A DNA stretch of 64,000 bases from Actinomycetes bacterium (lineage in GTDB: Bacteria; Actinomycetota; Acidimicrobiia; Acidimicrobiales; Bog-793), in contig JAJZBI010000023.1 in the NCBI GenBank assembly GCA_021798985.1, positions 1-64,000 on the forward strand. The letters run 5' to 3'. The position numbers were made by a program, and so were the translations under genes. The notes below the pieces were generated by a model. That model did not search any database, was not told the origin of the DNA, and saw nothing but the letters and a program-made list of their open reading frames with translations. Position 1 is the stretch's first letter. Every line of letters starts with the position of its first letter. Positions 7,025 through 16,497 of this stretch are shown here, piece after piece.

Positions 7025-8323
7025 CTATGAACGCAAGAAGCCCTCGTAGTTGCGCATCGTCAGCTGGCTGTCGATCTGCTTGTTGGTCTCGAGCGAGACC
7101 CCGACGCAGATCAGAAGCGTCGTCCCGAAGAACGGGATCGAGTTGATGTGCCAGGCGGCGAGGAGCACCGAGGGAAGCAGGGCGACGAGGGCAAGGAAGA
7201 GCGAGCCGGGCAAGGTGATGCGGTTCAAGATGCGCGACAGGTAGGTCTCGGTCGGGCCGCCGGGCCGGATGCCGGGGATGTAGCCCCCCTGCTTCCGGAT
7301 CGTGTCGGCCTGCTGGTAGGGGTCGAAGCTGACCTGGACGTAGAAGAAGGTGAAGATGACGATGAACAGGCCGTACAAGAACAGGTACACGCCGCCCGTC
7401 GGCGTGTAGAGGTTGGCCTGGATCCAGTCGCGCGCCCCCTTCCAGGGGATGATCGTCGCCACCAGCACCGGGATGTAGAGCAGGGAGCTGGCGAAGATGA
7501 TCGGGATGACGCCCGCCTGGTTGACCTTGAGGGGGATGTAGGTGCTCTGGCCGCCGTACATCCGCCGGCCCTGGACACGCCGGGCGAAGGTGACCGGGAT
7601 GCGCCGCTGGCCGAGCTCGACGAAGACGATCGCCACGAGCAGGGCCAGGCAGACCAGGGTGACGATGGTGAGCCCGGCCCACCCCTTTTGCTGCTTGATG
7701 ATGTCGACGTCAAAGGGCAGCGTGGCGACGACGTTGGCGAAGATGAGGATCGACATCCCCTGGCCGATGCCGCGCTCGGTGATGAGCTCGCCGAGCCACA
7801 TCACAAACGCCGTGCCAGCGGTGAAGGTCAAGATGATGAACAAGATGCGCGGCGCGGTGAAGTTCGGGATGAGGTCCGCTGACCCGGCGCCACCTCCGCC
7901 GAGCAGCTGGCCAGAGTGCAGCAAGAAGACGATGCCCGCCGACTGCATCAGCGCCAGCGCGACGGTCAGGTACCGCGTCGTCTGGGTCAGCTTGCGCTGG
8001 CCAACCGCCCCCTGGTCCCGCCACTGGGCGAACTTGGGGATCACGGTGCCGAGCAGCTGCACGATGATGGACGAGGTGATGTAGGGCATGATCCCGAGCC
8101 CGAGCACCGCCGCACGGGCGAGCGCCCCGCCCGAGAAGAGGTCGAGGTAGCCGAGCAGGCCGGAGTTCCGGCTCGAGCTCGTCAGGCTCTGGATCGCGTG
8201 GACGTCCACCCCCGGCACCGGGATGTTGGCGCCGAGCTGGTACAGCGCAACGATCAAGAGGGTGAAGAGCACCTTGTTTCGCAGGTCAGCGACCCGGACG
8301 ATGTTCCTCACGCTCGACAGCAC
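7025..8323 (-). CDS. secY: Protein translocase subunit SecY
   Basis: SecY is the channel of the Sec translocon. The 432-residue protein has about ten hydrophobic helices. The first is KVLFTLLIVALYQLGANIPV, followed by the plug region. Family motifs include GIMPYITSSIIVQLL, YLTVALALMQSAG and the cytosolic GQRRIPVTFARR loop. The start is a GTG at 8323 with AGGAG about 9 nt upstream. It follows rplO after a 63-nt spacer that holds a strong hairpin. Its partner SecE is encoded at 37.6 kb. Confidence 0.97.
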   Translation of the reverse strand: MLSSVRNIVRVADLRNKVLFTLLIVALYQLGANIPVPGVDVHAIQSLTSSSRNSGLLGYLDLFSGGALARAAVLGLGIMPYITSSIIVQLLGTVIPKFAQWRDQGAVGQRKLTQTTRYLTVALALMQSAGIVFLLHSGQLLGGGGAGSADLIPNFTAPRILFIILTFTAGTAFVMWLGELITERGIGQGMSILIFANVVATLPFDVDIIKQQKGWAGLTIVTLVCLALLVAIVFVELGQRRIPVTFARRVQGRRMYGGQSTYIPLKVNQAGVIPIIFASSLLYIPVLVATIIPWKGARDWIQANLYTPTGGVYLFLYGLFIVIFTFFYVQVSFDPYQQADTIRKQGGYIPGIRPGGPTETYLSRILNRITLPGSLFLALVALLPSVLLAAWHINSIPFFGTTLLICVGVSLETNKQIDSQLTMRNYEGFLRS

Positions 8324-8350
8324 AGCGGGTTCTCCTCTGACGACAGGCGG

Positions 8351-8380
8351 CCGACCGGCTAGGCGACCCTAGCCGGTCGG
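8351..8380 (-). terminator. Perfect 13-bp hairpin between rplO and secY
   Basis: ccgaccggctagg (8351-8363) pairs perfectly with 8368-8380 over a 4-nt loop. It lies 6 nt after the rplO stop and about 15 nt before the secY ribosome-binding site. It lacks a U-tract. It may attenuate transcription, protect the upstream mRNA or mark a processing point, so secY-adk-map could be expressed below the ribosomal genes. Confidence 0.55.
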
Positions 8381-8386
8381 GACACC

Positions 8387-8875
8387 TCAGCGGTTGGCGA
8401 GAGCGTTGCCCTGGACCGGGCGGCGCCGGTCGCCGTAGGGCGAGGGGACGACGGTCACGCTGCCTCCAGCGGCCTCGATAGCCTCCTTGGCGCTGCGCGA
8501 GAAGGCATGCGCCTCGACGGCGACGGCGCGGCTGATCTGGCCCCCACCGAGCACCTTGACGAGGCCCTTGTGGTGCACGAGGCCCGCCGCGCGCAGCGAG
8601 TCGGGCGTGATGCGGTCCTCGCTGCTCGCCTCGATCAGATCGAGGTTGACGACGTTGTACTCCACCCGGAAGGGGTTGGCGAAGCCGCGCAGCTTGGGGA
8701 TCCGCTGAGTGAGGGGCAGCTGACCGCCCTCGAAGCCCGGCTTCACCGTGTCGCGGGCGCGCTGACCTTTGGTGCCGCGACCGGCGGTCTTGCCGCCCTT
8801 GCCACCGGTCCCCCGGCCGACGCGGCGCCGCGCGCGGTTGGCGCCCGGCGCGGGGGCGAGCTCGTCGAGGCGCAT
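8387..8875 (-). CDS. rplO: 50S ribosomal protein L15
   Basis: L15 is a late-assembling large-subunit protein. The 162-residue product has the flexible basic N-terminus RRVGRGTGGKGGKTAGRGTK and the EGGQLPLTQRIPKLRGFANP motif. A C-terminal globular domain follows (KVLGGGQISRAVAVEAHAFS). Its ATG overlaps the rpmD stop by one base. Confidence 0.97.
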   Translation of the reverse strand: MRLDELAPAPGANRARRRVGRGTGGKGGKTAGRGTKGQRARDTVKPGFEGGQLPLTQRIPKLRGFANPFRVEYNVVNLDLIEASSEDRITPDSLRAAGLVHHKGLVKVLGGGQISRAVAVEAHAFSRSAKEAIEAAGGSVTVVPSPYGDRRRPVQGNALANR

Positions 8876-9090
8876 CAGTGCGTCACCTCCTTGGCCTTCG
8901 TCTCCGCCACGTCCTCTTGCACCTCGACGAGGTGCGGGACACGGGCGATCATGCCCCGGATCTCGGGGCGGTCGGGCAGCACGTTGGTCTTTCCGATCCG
9001 GCCGAGCCCGAGCGCCCGCAGTGTGCCGCGGTGCTTGGGCTTGGTGCCGATCGCGGAGCGGGTCTGAGTGACCCGCAGCTCGTCAGCCAT
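8875..9090 (-). CDS. rpmD: 50S ribosomal protein L30
   Basis: The 71-residue L30 shows LRVTQTRSAIGTKPKHRGTL and LGLGRIGKTNVLPD, and ends with a short acidic tail (EVQEDVAETKAKEVTH). It overlaps the start of rplO by one base and shares its first base with the rpsE stop region, giving tight coupling within the spc operon. Confidence 0.95.
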   Translation of the reverse strand: MADELRVTQTRSAIGTKPKHRGTLRALGLGRIGKTNVLPDRPEIRGMIARVPHLVEVQEDVAETKAKEVTH

Positions 9091-9656
9091 CAGCGCACCT
9101 CCGCCGTGCGCGGGGCGCCGTGGGCGACCCCGCCGTTGCGCCGGCGCTCCTCATAGGCGCGCAGCACGCCGAGCGGGACGACCTCGTCGGCGGGCTTGCC
9201 GCGCAGCCGCGCGACCTCGTCGGGGCGGCGCAGCGCGCGCAGCCCAGCGATCGTGGCGTGCGCCACGTTGATCGAGTTCGACGTCCCGAGCGACTTGGCG
9301 ACGATGTCGTGCACGCCGGCCATCTCCAAGATGGCCCGCGCCGCGCCGCCGGCGATCACGCCGGTCCCGGGTGCCGCCGGCTTGAGCAGGATGCGGCCGG
9401 CGCCCGCCTCGCCGATCACCGGGTGGGTGATCGTCGAGCCGGCGAGCGGCACCTCGAAGAGGTTCTTCTTCGCCTCCTCGATGCCCTTTTGCACCGCCAG
9501 GCCGGCCTCCTTGGCCTTGCCGTAACCGAGGCCGACCCGGCCCTGGCCGTCCCCGATCACCATCAGCGCGGTGAAGGAGAAGCGGCGGCCGCCCTGGACG
9601 ACCTTGGCGACGCGGTTGACCTTGATGGTCCGCTCTTCGTACTGCTGCTCGGGCAT
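9090..9656 (-). CDS. rpsE: 30S ribosomal protein S5
   Basis: S5 contributes to decoding fidelity and mRNA unwinding at the entry channel. The 188-residue protein has the dsRNA-binding domain ([39 protein letters not shown]). It also has the C-terminal domain [19 protein letters not shown] with [15 protein letters not shown]. The ATG at 9656 lies 2 nt after the rplR stop; the frame is open further upstream but that is inside rplR. The C-terminus ends with a short non-conserved tail. Confidence 0.96.
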   Translation of the reverse strand: MPEQQYEERTIKVNRVAKVVQGGRRFSFTALMVIGDGQGRVGLGYGKAKEAGLAVQKGIEEAKKNLFEVPLAGSTITHPVIGEAGAGRILLKPAAPGTGVIAGGAARAILEMAGVHDIVAKSLGTSNSINVAHATIAGLRALRRPDEVARLRGKPADEVVPLGVLRAYEERRRNGGVAHGAPRTAEVR

Positions 9657-9658
9657 CC

Positions 9659-10021
9659 TCAGAACTCCAGTCCGGCTTCGCGAGCCGCCTCGGCGAGCGC
9701 GGCGACCCTGCCGTGGTATTGGGCACCGCCGCGGTCGAAGACCACCCGGGCGACGCCTTGTGCCTTGGCCCGCGTGGCGACGAGCTTGCCGACCTCGGCG
9801 GCCGCAGCGACGTTCCCAGTCGCCTTGGTGCGCAGATCCGCCTCGACCGTCGAGGCGGCGGCGAGCGTGCGGCCCGCCACGTCGTCGATCACCTGGGCGA
9901 CGATGTGCTTGTTCGAGCGGAACACCGACAGGCGCGGGCGCTCGGCGGTGCCGGAGACCTTCCGGCGCACGCGGGCGTGGCGCCGCTGCTTCAGGGCGTG
10001 GATTCGGGCTGCGTTCGCCAT
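9659..10021 (-). CDS. rplR: 50S ribosomal protein L18
   Basis: L18 binds 5S rRNA in the central protuberance. The 120-residue protein has [34 protein letters not shown] and the ending [20 protein letters not shown]. It starts with the ATG at 10021, 2 nt before the rplF stop, and is followed by rpsE. Confidence 0.96.
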   Translation of the reverse strand: MANAARIHALKQRRHARVRRKVSGTAERPRLSVFRSNKHIVAQVIDDVAGRTLAAASTVEADLRTKATGNVAAAAEVGKLVATRAKAQGVARVVFDRGGAQYHGRVAALAEAAREAGLEF

Positions 10022-10023
10022 GA

Positions 10024-10563
10024 CTACTTCCCGGCCTTTCCGGCCTTGCGCTGGACGACCTCGCCGGCGTAGCGGACGCCCTTGCCCTTGTAGGGCTCGG
10101 GCTTGCGGATCTTGCGGATGTCGGCGGCCACCTGGCCCACCTTCTCCTTGTCGATGCCCCGCACCGTAATGCGGGTCGGGGCGGGCACCTCGAAGGTGAT
10201 CCCCTCGGGCGCATCGATCACGACGGGGTGGCTGAAGCCGAGCGCCAGCTCGAGCTGGCTCGGCCCCTTCGCGGTCGCCCGGTAGCCCACGCCCACGATC
10301 TCGAGGTCCTTCGCGAAGCCGTCGGTGACGCCGGTCACCATGTTCGCGATCAACGAGCGGGTGAGCCCGTGCAGGGCGCGGTTCTGGCGGGCGTCGTCGG
10401 GCCGCTCGACGAACAGCGTCGAGTCGTCCTCGCGCACCGTGATCATGCCCGGCAGCTCGCGCTCCAAGGTCCCCTTGGGGCCCTTGATGACGACGCGGCG
10501 CTCGGCGAGGCGCACCTCGACGCCCGAGGGCACCGCCACGGGGCTCCGTCCGATCCTCGACAT
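10024..10563 (-). CDS. rplF: 50S ribosomal protein L6
   Basis: L6 lies near the factor-binding site of the 50S. The 179-residue product has two duplicated L6 folds and typical motifs: [33 protein letters not shown], and the conserved C-terminal [18 protein letters not shown]. It follows rpsH by about 36 nt and precedes rplR. Confidence 0.97.
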   Translation of the reverse strand: MSRIGRSPVAVPSGVEVRLAERRVVIKGPKGTLERELPGMITVREDDSTLFVERPDDARQNRALHGLTRSLIANMVTGVTDGFAKDLEIVGVGYRATAKGPSQLELALGFSHPVVIDAPEGITFEVPAPTRITVRGIDKEKVGQVAADIRKIRKPEPYKGKGVRYAGEVVQRKAGKAGK

Positions 10564-10599
10564 CAGCGGTCACCTCCCGTCAATGCCGCTGTGAAGCGG

Positions 10600-11004
10600 T
10601 CACCAGACATAGCAGAGCACCTCGCCACCGATGCGCGCTTGGCGCGCCTCGCGGTCGGTCAGCAGGCCCTTGCTCGTCGACAGCACGGCGACGCCCATCC
10701 CCCCGAGCACGCGGGGCAGGTGGTCGGCACGGGCGTAGACGCGCAGGCCGGGCTTGGAGACCCGCTTCAGGCCCGCGATCGCCCGCGATCGCTCAGGCGT
10801 GTACTTCATCTTGATCTCGAGCACCGTGCCGGGCCGGTCGGGGTTGTCCGCCGTACTGAAGCCGGCGATGTAGCCCTCGCGCTCCAAGATGCCGGCGAGC
10901 GCCGTCTTCACCTTGGATCCCGGCATCGAGACGCTGTCGTGCATCGCCACGTTGGCATTGCGCAGCCGCGTCAACATGTCGGCGATGGGGTCGGTCATGG
11001 TCAT
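10600..11004 (-). CDS. rpsH: 30S ribosomal protein S8
   Basis: S8 binds helix 21 of 16S rRNA and, in E. coli, represses the spc operon. The 134-residue product has [17 protein letters not shown] and [20 protein letters not shown], and ends [23 protein letters not shown] chose the ATG at 11004, with GGAGGG about 8 nt upstream; an ATG two codons later (10998) is also possible. The frame stays open into rpsN but that part is not conserved. Confidence 0.96.
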   Translation of the reverse strand: MTMTDPIADMLTRLRNANVAMHDSVSMPGSKVKTALAGILEREGYIAGFSTADNPDRPGTVLEIKMKYTPERSRAIAGLKRVSKPGLRVYARADHLPRVLGGMGVAVLSTSKGLLTDREARQARIGGEVLCYVW

Positions 11005-11020
11005 CGGTCGATCCCTCCCC

Positions 11021-11206
11021 TCACCAACTGGCCTTGGTGACGCCGGGAACCTCGCCGGCGTGCACGAGCTCTCTGAGGCAGATCCGGCAGAGGCCGAAAC
11101 GGCGGAGCACCGAGCGCGGCCGACCACAGCGCCGGCACCGGGTGTAGCCGCGCACCTTGTACTTCGGCGTGCGCTGCTGCTTCTCGATGAGTGCCTTCTT
11201 AGCCAT
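11021..11206 (-). CDS. rpsN: 30S ribosomal protein S14, zinc type Z
   Basis: The 61-residue short S14 carries a four-cysteine zinc ribbon: [20 protein letters not shown] with a further ICLRE Cys. This short zinc form is the usual one in Actinobacteria and Firmicutes spc operons. It sits between rplE and rpsH with short spacers of about 5 and 16 nt. Confidence 0.96.
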   Translation of the reverse strand: MAKKALIEKQQRTPKYKVRGYTRCRRCGRPRSVLRRFGLCRICLRELVHAGEVPGVTKASW

Positions 11207-11211
11207 GCCGC

Positions 11212-11793
11212 TTACTGTCCTTCGCGTCGGAACGGGAAGCCGAACGCGTCGAGCAGCGCCCTGCCCTCGGCGTCGGTATTGGCCGTGGTGACGATCGTGA
11301 TGTCCATCCCACGGGTGGTGTCGATGCGGTCGTAGTCGATCTCAGGGAAGATCAGCTGCTCGGTGATCCCGAAGGTGTAGTTGCCGTGCCCGTCGAACGA
11401 GCGGGACGGCAGTCCCCGGAAGTCCCGGATCCGCGGGATCGCGAGGGCGATCAGGCGGTCGAGGAACTCCCACATCCGGTCGCCGCGCAAGGTGACCATC
11501 GCCCCGATCGCGTTGCCCTCGCGCAGCTTGAAGGCGGCGATCGACTTGCGTGCCTTGGTCACCACCGGCCGCTGGCCGGTGATCGCCTGCAGGTCGCGCA
11601 CCGCGCCGTCGAGCAGCGACTGCTGCTGGGTGGCGCGACCGACGCCGCAGTTGATCACGATCTTCTCAAGGCGCGGTACCTGCATCACGTTCGAGCAGCC
11701 GAGCTGGCTCTGCAGCTGTGCCCGGATCTCCTGCTCGTAGCGCACCTTGAGCCGGGGCCGCTCCTTGGTGGCCGTCGCCGTGGCGGCGCTCAT
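11212..11793 (-). CDS. rplE: 50S ribosomal protein L5
   Basis: L5 holds 5S rRNA and contacts P-site tRNA. The 193-residue protein has [40 protein letters not shown] and [21 protein letters not shown] place the start at the ATG at 11793, which overlaps the rplX stop by 4 nt (ATGA). A short Ala/Thr-rich N-terminus precedes the fold. Confidence 0.96.
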   Translation of the reverse strand: MSAATATATKERPRLKVRYEQEIRAQLQSQLGCSNVMQVPRLEKIVINCGVGRATQQQSLLDGAVRDLQAITGQRPVVTKARKSIAAFKLREGNAIGAMVTLRGDRMWEFLDRLIALAIPRIRDFRGLPSRSFDGHGNYTFGITEQLIFPEIDYDRIDTTRGMDITIVTTANTDAEGRALLDAFGFPFRREGQ

Positions 11794-12095
11794 AGGTCCT
11801 CCCCGCACTTCGCGCAGACGCGGCGCTTGTGGCCGTCGTCATCGATCCGGTAGGCGACCCGCGTCGGGCCGTCCTTGGAGCAGATGAGCGCGACCGCGGC
11901 GACCGGCATCGGCATGTCCTTGTCGATGATCCCGGCCTGGGTCGTCGCCCCGGTCGCCCGGGTGTGGCGCTTGGCGATGTTGACGCCCGCCACGATCACC
12001 TTGTTCTCGGCCGGGAGCGCGCGGATGACCTCGCCGGTCTTGCCGCGCTCCTTGCCGCTCATGACCTGGACCCGGTCACCTTTGCGGATTCGCAT
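11790..12095 (-). CDS. rplX: 50S ribosomal protein L24
   Basis: L24 initiates 50S assembly. The 101-residue product opens with the KOW motif ([20 protein letters not shown]) and has [20 protein letters not shown]. It ends in a Cys-containing segment, with C's in LICSKDG and [10 protein letters not shown] that could bind zinc. It overlaps rplN by one base and rplE by 4 nt. Confidence 0.96.
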   Translation of the reverse strand: MRIRKGDRVQVMSGKERGKTGEVIRALPAENKVIVAGVNIAKRHTRATGATTQAGIIDKDMPMPVAAVALICSKDGPTRVAYRIDDDGHKRRVCAKCGEDL

Positions 12096-12463
12096 CAGAT
12101 CACCTCCGGGGCGAGCGAGACGATGCGCATGAAGCGCTTGTCGCGCAGCTCGCGGCCGACCGGGCCGAAGATGCGCGTCCCGCGGGGCTGCAGCGCCTCG
12201 TTGATCAGCACCGCCGCGTTCTCGTCAAAGCGGATGTAGCTGCCATCTGGCCGGCGGTTCTCCTTCTTCGCCCGCACGACCACGCAGCGCACCACGTCGC
12301 CCTTCTTTACCGCGGCGCCCGGGACGGCATCTTTGACCGTGGCGATGAAGACGTCGCCGACGCGCGCGTAGCGCCGGCGCGACCCGCCGAGCACCTTGAT
12401 GCACAGCACCTCGCGCGCGCCGGAGTTGTCCGCCACCTTGAGGCGGGTCTCCTGCTGGATCAT
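12095..12463 (-). CDS. rplN: 50S ribosomal protein L14
   Basis: L14 forms an inter-subunit bridge and contacts the silencing factor RsfS. At 122 residues it is full length and strongly conserved: [40 protein letters not shown] and the ending [20 protein letters not shown]. It overlaps the rpsQ stop by 4 nt and the rplX start by one base. Confidence 0.98.
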   Translation of the reverse strand: MIQQETRLKVADNSGAREVLCIKVLGGSRRRYARVGDVFIATVKDAVPGAAVKKGDVVRCVVVRAKKENRRPDGSYIRFDENAAVLINEALQPRGTRIFGPVGRELRDKRFMRIVSLAPEVI

Positions 12464-12732
12464 CGGGCACGCTCCACGATCTCGACGAGCCGCCAGCGCT
12501 TCAGCTTGGAGAGCGGCCGCGTCTCGGCGACGCGCACGCGATCGCCCACGGCGCAGGCGTTCTCCTCGTCGTGGACATACAGGCGCTTGGTGCGCTGCAC
12601 GGTCTTCGCGTAGCGGGCGTGGCGCACGCGGTCGATCACGGCCACCACCGCCGTTTTGTCCATCGAGCGGGAGACGACCGTCCCCTCGCGCATCTTGCGG
12701 AGTCGGCGCTCAGGCGCCGTGGTCTCGGCCAT
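12460..12732 (-). CDS. rpsQ: 30S ribosomal protein S17
   Basis: S17 is an OB-fold protein and an early binder of 16S rRNA. The 90-residue product includes [36 protein letters not shown] and [20 protein letters not shown]. The ATG at 12732 overlaps the rpmC stop by one base. The longer upstream frame belongs to the rpmC region and is not used. Confidence 0.96.
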   Translation of the reverse strand: MAETTAPERRLRKMREGTVVSRSMDKTAVVAVIDRVRHARYAKTVQRTKRLYVHDEENACAVGDRVRVAETRPLSKLKRWRLVEIVERAR

Positions 12733-13007
12733 CACTGCTCCTCGTTCTCGGCGCCGGCCCGACGGCGGGACGCCTTGGTGCTGCCACCGGTCGCCTCCGG
12801 CGCCGGCACGACTCGGCCCTGGGCGCGCTCGGTCTCGAGCGTGCGCAGCCGGGCGACCTCCTTGCGGAGCGTGCCGATGCGGCTGACGTTGTCGAGCCGG
12901 CCCGTCGCCAGCTGGAAGCGGAGGTTGAAGAGCTCCTTTCGGGCGTCGGCCAGCCGCTGGTCGAGGTCGGCGACGTCGAGGGCCCGCAGTTCGGACGCCT
13001 TGGTCAT
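12732..13007 (-). CDS. rpmC: 50S ribosomal protein L29 with C-terminal extension
   Basis: L29 lies at the exit tunnel, where trigger factor docks. The two-helix core is [20 protein letters not shown] and [20 protein letters not shown], with [12 protein letters not shown]. After about residue 64 a non-conserved tail of roughly 27 residues follows, so the protein is 91 residues where 65-75 is usual. It overlaps rplP and rpsQ by one base each. Confidence 0.93.
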   Translation of the reverse strand: MTKASELRALDVADLDQRLADARKELFNLRFQLATGRLDNVSRIGTLRKEVARLRTLETERAQGRVVPAPEATGGSTKASRRRAGAENEEQ

Positions 13008-13441
13008 CACGCCTCCACCCCCGCGGCCGCGACGCCCTGGCGGACGACGAAGCGCGCCTTGATGGGCAGCTTCTGGATGGCACGCTCCATCGCGGCGCGC
13101 GCCAGCTGCTCGTCCACGCCACCGAGCTCGAAGAGGATCCGGCCCGGGCGCACGACGGCGACCCAGCGCTCGGGGTTGCCCTTGCCTGAGCCCATGCGGG
13201 TCTCGGCGGGCTTTTGGGTCACAGGCTTGTCGGGGAACACGCGGATCCAGACCTTGCCGCCACGGCGGACGTGGCGGGTCATCGCGATACGGGCCGCCTC
13301 GATCTGGCGAGCGGTGATCCAACCCGGCTCGAGCGCCTGGATGGCGAAGTCGCCGAAGTCGACCGACTGGCCGCCCTTGGCGACGCCGGTGAGGCGCCCG
13401 CGGTGCTGCTTGCGGTGCTTGACCTTGCGGGGCATCAGCAT
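13007..13441 (-). CDS. rplP: 50S ribosomal protein L16
   Basis: L16 organises the A-site region of the peptidyl transferase centre. The 144-residue protein begins [19 protein letters not shown] and contains [20 protein letters not shown] and [19 protein letters not shown]. The arginine in GSGKG context and overall length match the family. Its start is 2 nt past the rpsC stop. Confidence 0.97.
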   Translation of the reverse strand: MLMPRKVKHRKQHRGRLTGVAKGGQSVDFGDFAIQALEPGWITARQIEAARIAMTRHVRRGGKVWIRVFPDKPVTQKPAETRMGSGKGNPERWVAVVRPGRILFELGGVDEQLARAAMERAIQKLPIKARFVVRQGVAAAGVEA

Positions 13442-13443
13442 GG

Positions 13444-14400
13444 TCAGTCGGTCTCCTTGCGGAAATGCGGCACATCGTGGTGCTGCTCGCGGGTACGACG
13501 CTCGATCTCTTCCTCCTCGGCGAGGAGGCGCTCGAGCGAGTCGTCGCCAGCTGGGGCGGGGGGCGCCGCGGTCGCCTCGGTGGCGGGCGGGGGCTCGGGC
13601 GCCTCGGCGGGGCTCGCCGGGGTGGCGACCGGGGTTGGCTCGGCGGCGGTCTCGGGGGCACGGCGGCGTCCACCGCCGGCGCTTACGATGCGCCGCGGAC
13701 GGGCCTGGCCGGAGGTCTCGCCGACGGCCATCGCCGCCTCACGGGAGATCTTCTCCTCGCCGGCGTTCTTGTAGGGCAGGATGTCGCCCTTGTAGATCCA
13801 CACCTTGATGCCGACGCGACCGGTCGTGGTGCGCGCCTCGCGAAAGCCGTAGTCGATGTCGGCGCGAAGCGTGTGCAGCGGAACCCGACCTTCGCGGTAG
13901 GACTCGCGGCGCGCCATCTCCGAGCCGCCGAGCCGGCCCGAGCACTGCACGCGCACGCCAAGGCCGCCGGCCTTTTGCACCGTCTGGATCGCGCGCTTCA
14001 TCGCCCGGCGGAACGAGATCCGTCGCGCCAGCTGGTCGGCGATGCCCTGGGCGATCAGCGCCGCGTCGAGCTCGGGCTGCTTGATCTCTTGGATGTTCAG
14101 CTGGATGTTGGCGTTGTGGGTGATGCGGGCGAGCTGGCGCCGCAAGCGGTCGGCCTCTTGGCCGCGCCGCCCGATGACGATGCCCGGGCGCGCCGTGTGC
14201 ACGTCGACCCGCAAGCGGTCCCGCGTCCGCTCGACCTCGATCCGGCTTACCGCCGCCGCCTCGAGCTGGGACATCAGGTAGTCGCGGATCTTCCAGTCCT
14301 CGATCACCGCGTCCTGGTAGCCGCGGTCCTCGAACCAGCGTGACTTCCAGTCGGTCGTCACGCCGAGACGGAACCCGTACGGGTTGACCTTCTGGCCCAT
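13444..14400 (-). CDS. rpsC: 30S ribosomal protein S3 with long low-complexity tail
   Basis: S3 lines the mRNA entry channel. The N-terminal region ([20 protein letters not shown]) and KH domain ([20 protein letters not shown]) are clear. So is the C-terminal S3 domain ending at about residue 232 ([20 protein letters not shown]). A further 86 residues rich in Ala, Pro and Glu follow, ending in a charged segment. Family members are usually 210-275 residues; this one is 318. It overlaps rplV by one base. Confidence 0.96.
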   Translation of the reverse strand: MGQKVNPYGFRLGVTTDWKSRWFEDRGYQDAVIEDWKIRDYLMSQLEAAAVSRIEVERTRDRLRVDVHTARPGIVIGRRGQEADRLRRQLARITHNANIQLNIQEIKQPELDAALIAQGIADQLARRISFRRAMKRAIQTVQKAGGLGVRVQCSGRLGGSEMARRESYREGRVPLHTLRADIDYGFREARTTTGRVGIKVWIYKGDILPYKNAGEEKISREAAMAVGETSGQARPRRIVSAGGGRRRAPETAAEPTPVATPASPAEAPEPPPATEATAAPPAPAGDDSLERLLAEEEEIERRTREQHHDVPHFRKETD

Positions 14401-15065
14401 CAGCTCTCTCCCTCATCGCCGGCGGCCGTCTCGGGCTCGCCGTCTGTGGCCGCGCCGGCCGTCTCCTCGCCGCCGAGCTCGCCGGCCGCGCCCGTTGCCT
14501 CGGTCGCCGGCGCCGCGGCCACGCTCGCCTCCTCAGGCACCAGGACCACCTCGTCCGCCGGCGCCTCGTTCGTCGCCGCGCGCTCCGCCGGGGCCGCTTG
14601 CTCCTCTCGCCGCCGGCGCGTGCCGGCCACGCGGCGCGCCCGGCGGTCCGCCGCTTCCGCCGCGGCGCGCGCCCGGCGCCGGGCGACCTTGTCGGCCGGC
14701 ATCGGCGACAAGATCACCGTGATGTGGCAGCTGCGCTTGCGGATGCGCGTGGCACGGCCACGCGCCCGGGGGCGCCAGCGCTTCAGCGTCGCGCCCTCAT
14801 CGGCGTAGGCCGTCGACACGTAAAGCTCCTCGGGGTCAAGCCCCTCGTTGTGCTCGGCGTTGGCTGCGGCCGAGCGCAGCAGCTTGGCGACGACCGGGGC
14901 GGCGCCCCGGTCGGTGTGCTCGAGGATCTCCACGGCGCGGGAGTAGTCCATCCCTCGGACGAGGTCGAGGACCTCGCGCGCCTTGTAGCTCGACATGCGG
15001 CAGTGCCGCAGCACCGCGCGGGTGCCGGGACGCTCGTTGGTCTTGCGAGCCATCGCGACCGCCAT
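14400..15065 (-). CDS. rplV: 50S ribosomal protein L22 with ~100-residue acidic tail
   Basis: L22's beta-hairpin lines the exit tunnel and is where macrolide-resistance changes occur. The core ([40 protein letters not shown], hairpin [20 protein letters not shown]) ends near residue 120. About 100 residues follow: first an Arg/Ala-rich helix-like stretch, then a Glu/Ala/Gly-rich acidic end. Total 221 residues against a usual 110-120. The ATG at 15065 has GGAGG 7 nt upstream; a second ATG four codons later is possible. Confidence 0.95.
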   Translation of the reverse strand: MAVAMARKTNERPGTRAVLRHCRMSSYKAREVLDLVRGMDYSRAVEILEHTDRGAAPVVAKLLRSAAANAEHNEGLDPEELYVSTAYADEGATLKRWRPRARGRATRIRKRSCHITVILSPMPADKVARRRARAAAEAADRRARRVAGTRRRREEQAAPAERAATNEAPADEVVLVPEEASVAAAPATEATGAAGELGGEETAGAATDGEPETAAGDEGES

Positions 15066-15066
15066 C

Positions 15067-15345
15067 TCAGCGCCTCCCTGCGCGTTCCTGGCCGGCGTGG
15101 AACCGGAAGGTGCGGGTCGGGGCGAACTCGCCCAGCTTGTGGCCGACCATCGACTCGGTGATGTACACCGGGACGTGCTTGCGGCCGTCGTGCACCGCGA
15201 TCGTGTGCCCGACCATGTCGGGGATGATCGTCGAGCGTCGCGACCAGGTCTTGATGACCCTCTTCTCGTTGCGTCCGTTGAGGTCGTCCACCTTGTGCAG
15301 CAGGTGGTCGTCCACGAAGGGACCCTTCTTCAGGCTGCGGGGCAT
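15067..15345 (-). CDS. rpsS: 30S ribosomal protein S19
   Basis: S19 is in the 30S head beside S13. The 92-residue product is standard: [40 protein letters not shown] and [20 protein letters not shown]. It lies 1 nt before rplV and 17 nt after rplB. Confidence 0.97.
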   Translation of the reverse strand: MPRSLKKGPFVDDHLLHKVDDLNGRNEKRVIKTWSRRSTIIPDMVGHTIAVHDGRKHVPVYITESMVGHKLGEFAPTRTFRFHAGQERAGRR

Positions 15346-15362
15346 CCTTGCTCCCTCTCGCG

Positions 15363-16199
15363 TCAGCGCCGGGCGCCGCGGGTGCGGCGACGGCGGACGA
15401 TGAGCTGGTCAGACGGCTTGTTGCGGGCACGCGTGCGGCCCTCGGGCTTGCCCCAGGGCGAGACGGGGTGGCGACCACCGGAGGTCTTGCCCTCGCCACC
15501 ACCAAGGGGGTGGTCGACGGGGTTCATGGCGACCCCGCGGGTCTGGGGCCGGACACCCTTCCAGCGGTTGCGGCCGGCCTTGCCGACCGAGATCAGCTCG
15601 GCCTCGGCGTTGCCGACCTCGCCGATCGTGGCGCGGCAGTCGATCGAGACACGGCGCATCTCGGTCGAGGGCAGCCGCAAGGTGGCGAACGCGCCCTCCT
15701 TCGCGACGAGCTGGACGCTCATGCCGGCGCCTCGCGCCATCTTGCCGCCGCCGCCAGGCCGCAGCTCGACGTTGTGGACGACCGAGCCGACGGGGATGTA
15801 GCGCATCGGCAGCGCGTTGCCCGGACGGATCTCGGCGCCCTGGCCGGACTGCAGCGTGTCGCCGACGCTCACCTTGTTCGGGGCGAGGATGTAGCGCTTC
15901 TCGCCATCCGCGTAGTGCAAAAGGCAGATCCGCGCGTTGCGGTTCGGGTCGTACTCGATCGCCGCGACCTTGGCGGGCACGCCGTCCTTGTCGCGCCAGA
16001 AGTCGATGATCCGGTACTGGCGCTTGTGACCACCGCCGCGGTGGCGCGCGGTCTTGCGCCCGTAGCTGTTCCGACCACCACTCGAGGGCAGCGGCACGAC
16101 GAGCGAGCGCTCGGGCCGGTCCTTGGTGATCTCAGAGAAGTCCGACGACGACTGGAACCGCCGACCGGCGCTCGTGGGATTGCGCTTGCGCACAGCCAT
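15363..16199 (-). CDS. rplB: 50S ribosomal protein L2
   Basis: L2 is required for subunit association and peptidyl transferase function. The 278-residue protein has [20 protein letters not shown] near residue 50 and the universally conserved C-terminal loop [17 protein letters not shown], which carries the key histidine. Length is typical. The ATG at 16199 lies 10 nt after the rplW stop. The open frame upstream of that point overlaps rplW and is not conserved. Confidence 0.98.
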   Translation of the reverse strand: MAVRKRNPTSAGRRFQSSSDFSEITKDRPERSLVVPLPSSGGRNSYGRKTARHRGGGHKRQYRIIDFWRDKDGVPAKVAAIEYDPNRNARICLLHYADGEKRYILAPNKVSVGDTLQSGQGAEIRPGNALPMRYIPVGSVVHNVELRPGGGGKMARGAGMSVQLVAKEGAFATLRLPSTEMRRVSIDCRATIGEVGNAEAELISVGKAGRNRWKGVRPQTRGVAMNPVDHPLGGGEGKTSGGRHPVSPWGKPEGRTRARNKPSDQLIVRRRRTRGARR

Positions 16200-16209
16200 T
16201 GCTCGACCC

Positions 16210-16497
16210 CTAGCTCTCGAACAGCTCGATGCGGTCTTCGCCGACGAGGCGAACGATCGCCCGCTTCGTGTCGCTGCGGCGCCCGAAGGTCGCCACGCGG
16301 CGGTTCCGCTTCCGCTTGCCCTTGCGATTGAGCGTGTTGACGCTCGCCACGCGCACGCCGAAGGCCCCTTCGACGGCGTCGCGGATCTCGATCTTGGACG
16401 CCCGCGGGTCGACGACGAAGACGTAGGCACCCTGGTCCATCAGCCCGTAGGACTTCTCGGAGATCACCGGGCGCAACAGCACCGTTCGCTCACTCAT
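16210..16497 (-). CDS. rplW: 50S ribosomal protein L23
   Basis: L23 is the docking site for trigger factor and SRP at the exit tunnel. The 95-residue product shows [40 protein letters not shown] and GKRKRNRR. The ATG at 16497 lies inside the end of rplD, an 8-nt overlap, implying coupled translation. Confidence 0.95.
   Translation of the reverse strand: MSERTVLLRPVISEKSYGLMDQGAYVFVVDPRASKIEIRDAVEGAFGVRVASVNTLNRKGKRKRNRRVATFGRRSDTKRAIVRLVGEDRIELFES

Noticed and set aside
9657-10214. Upstream extension of the rpsE frame into a 374-residue protein
   Set aside because: The extension overlaps rplR and rplF and has no S5 similarity; the ATG at 9656 has the right spacing. Similar over-long frames at rplC, rplB, rplW, rpsL, rpsG, nuoG, nuoH, nuoF and nuoE were trimmed on the same grounds.
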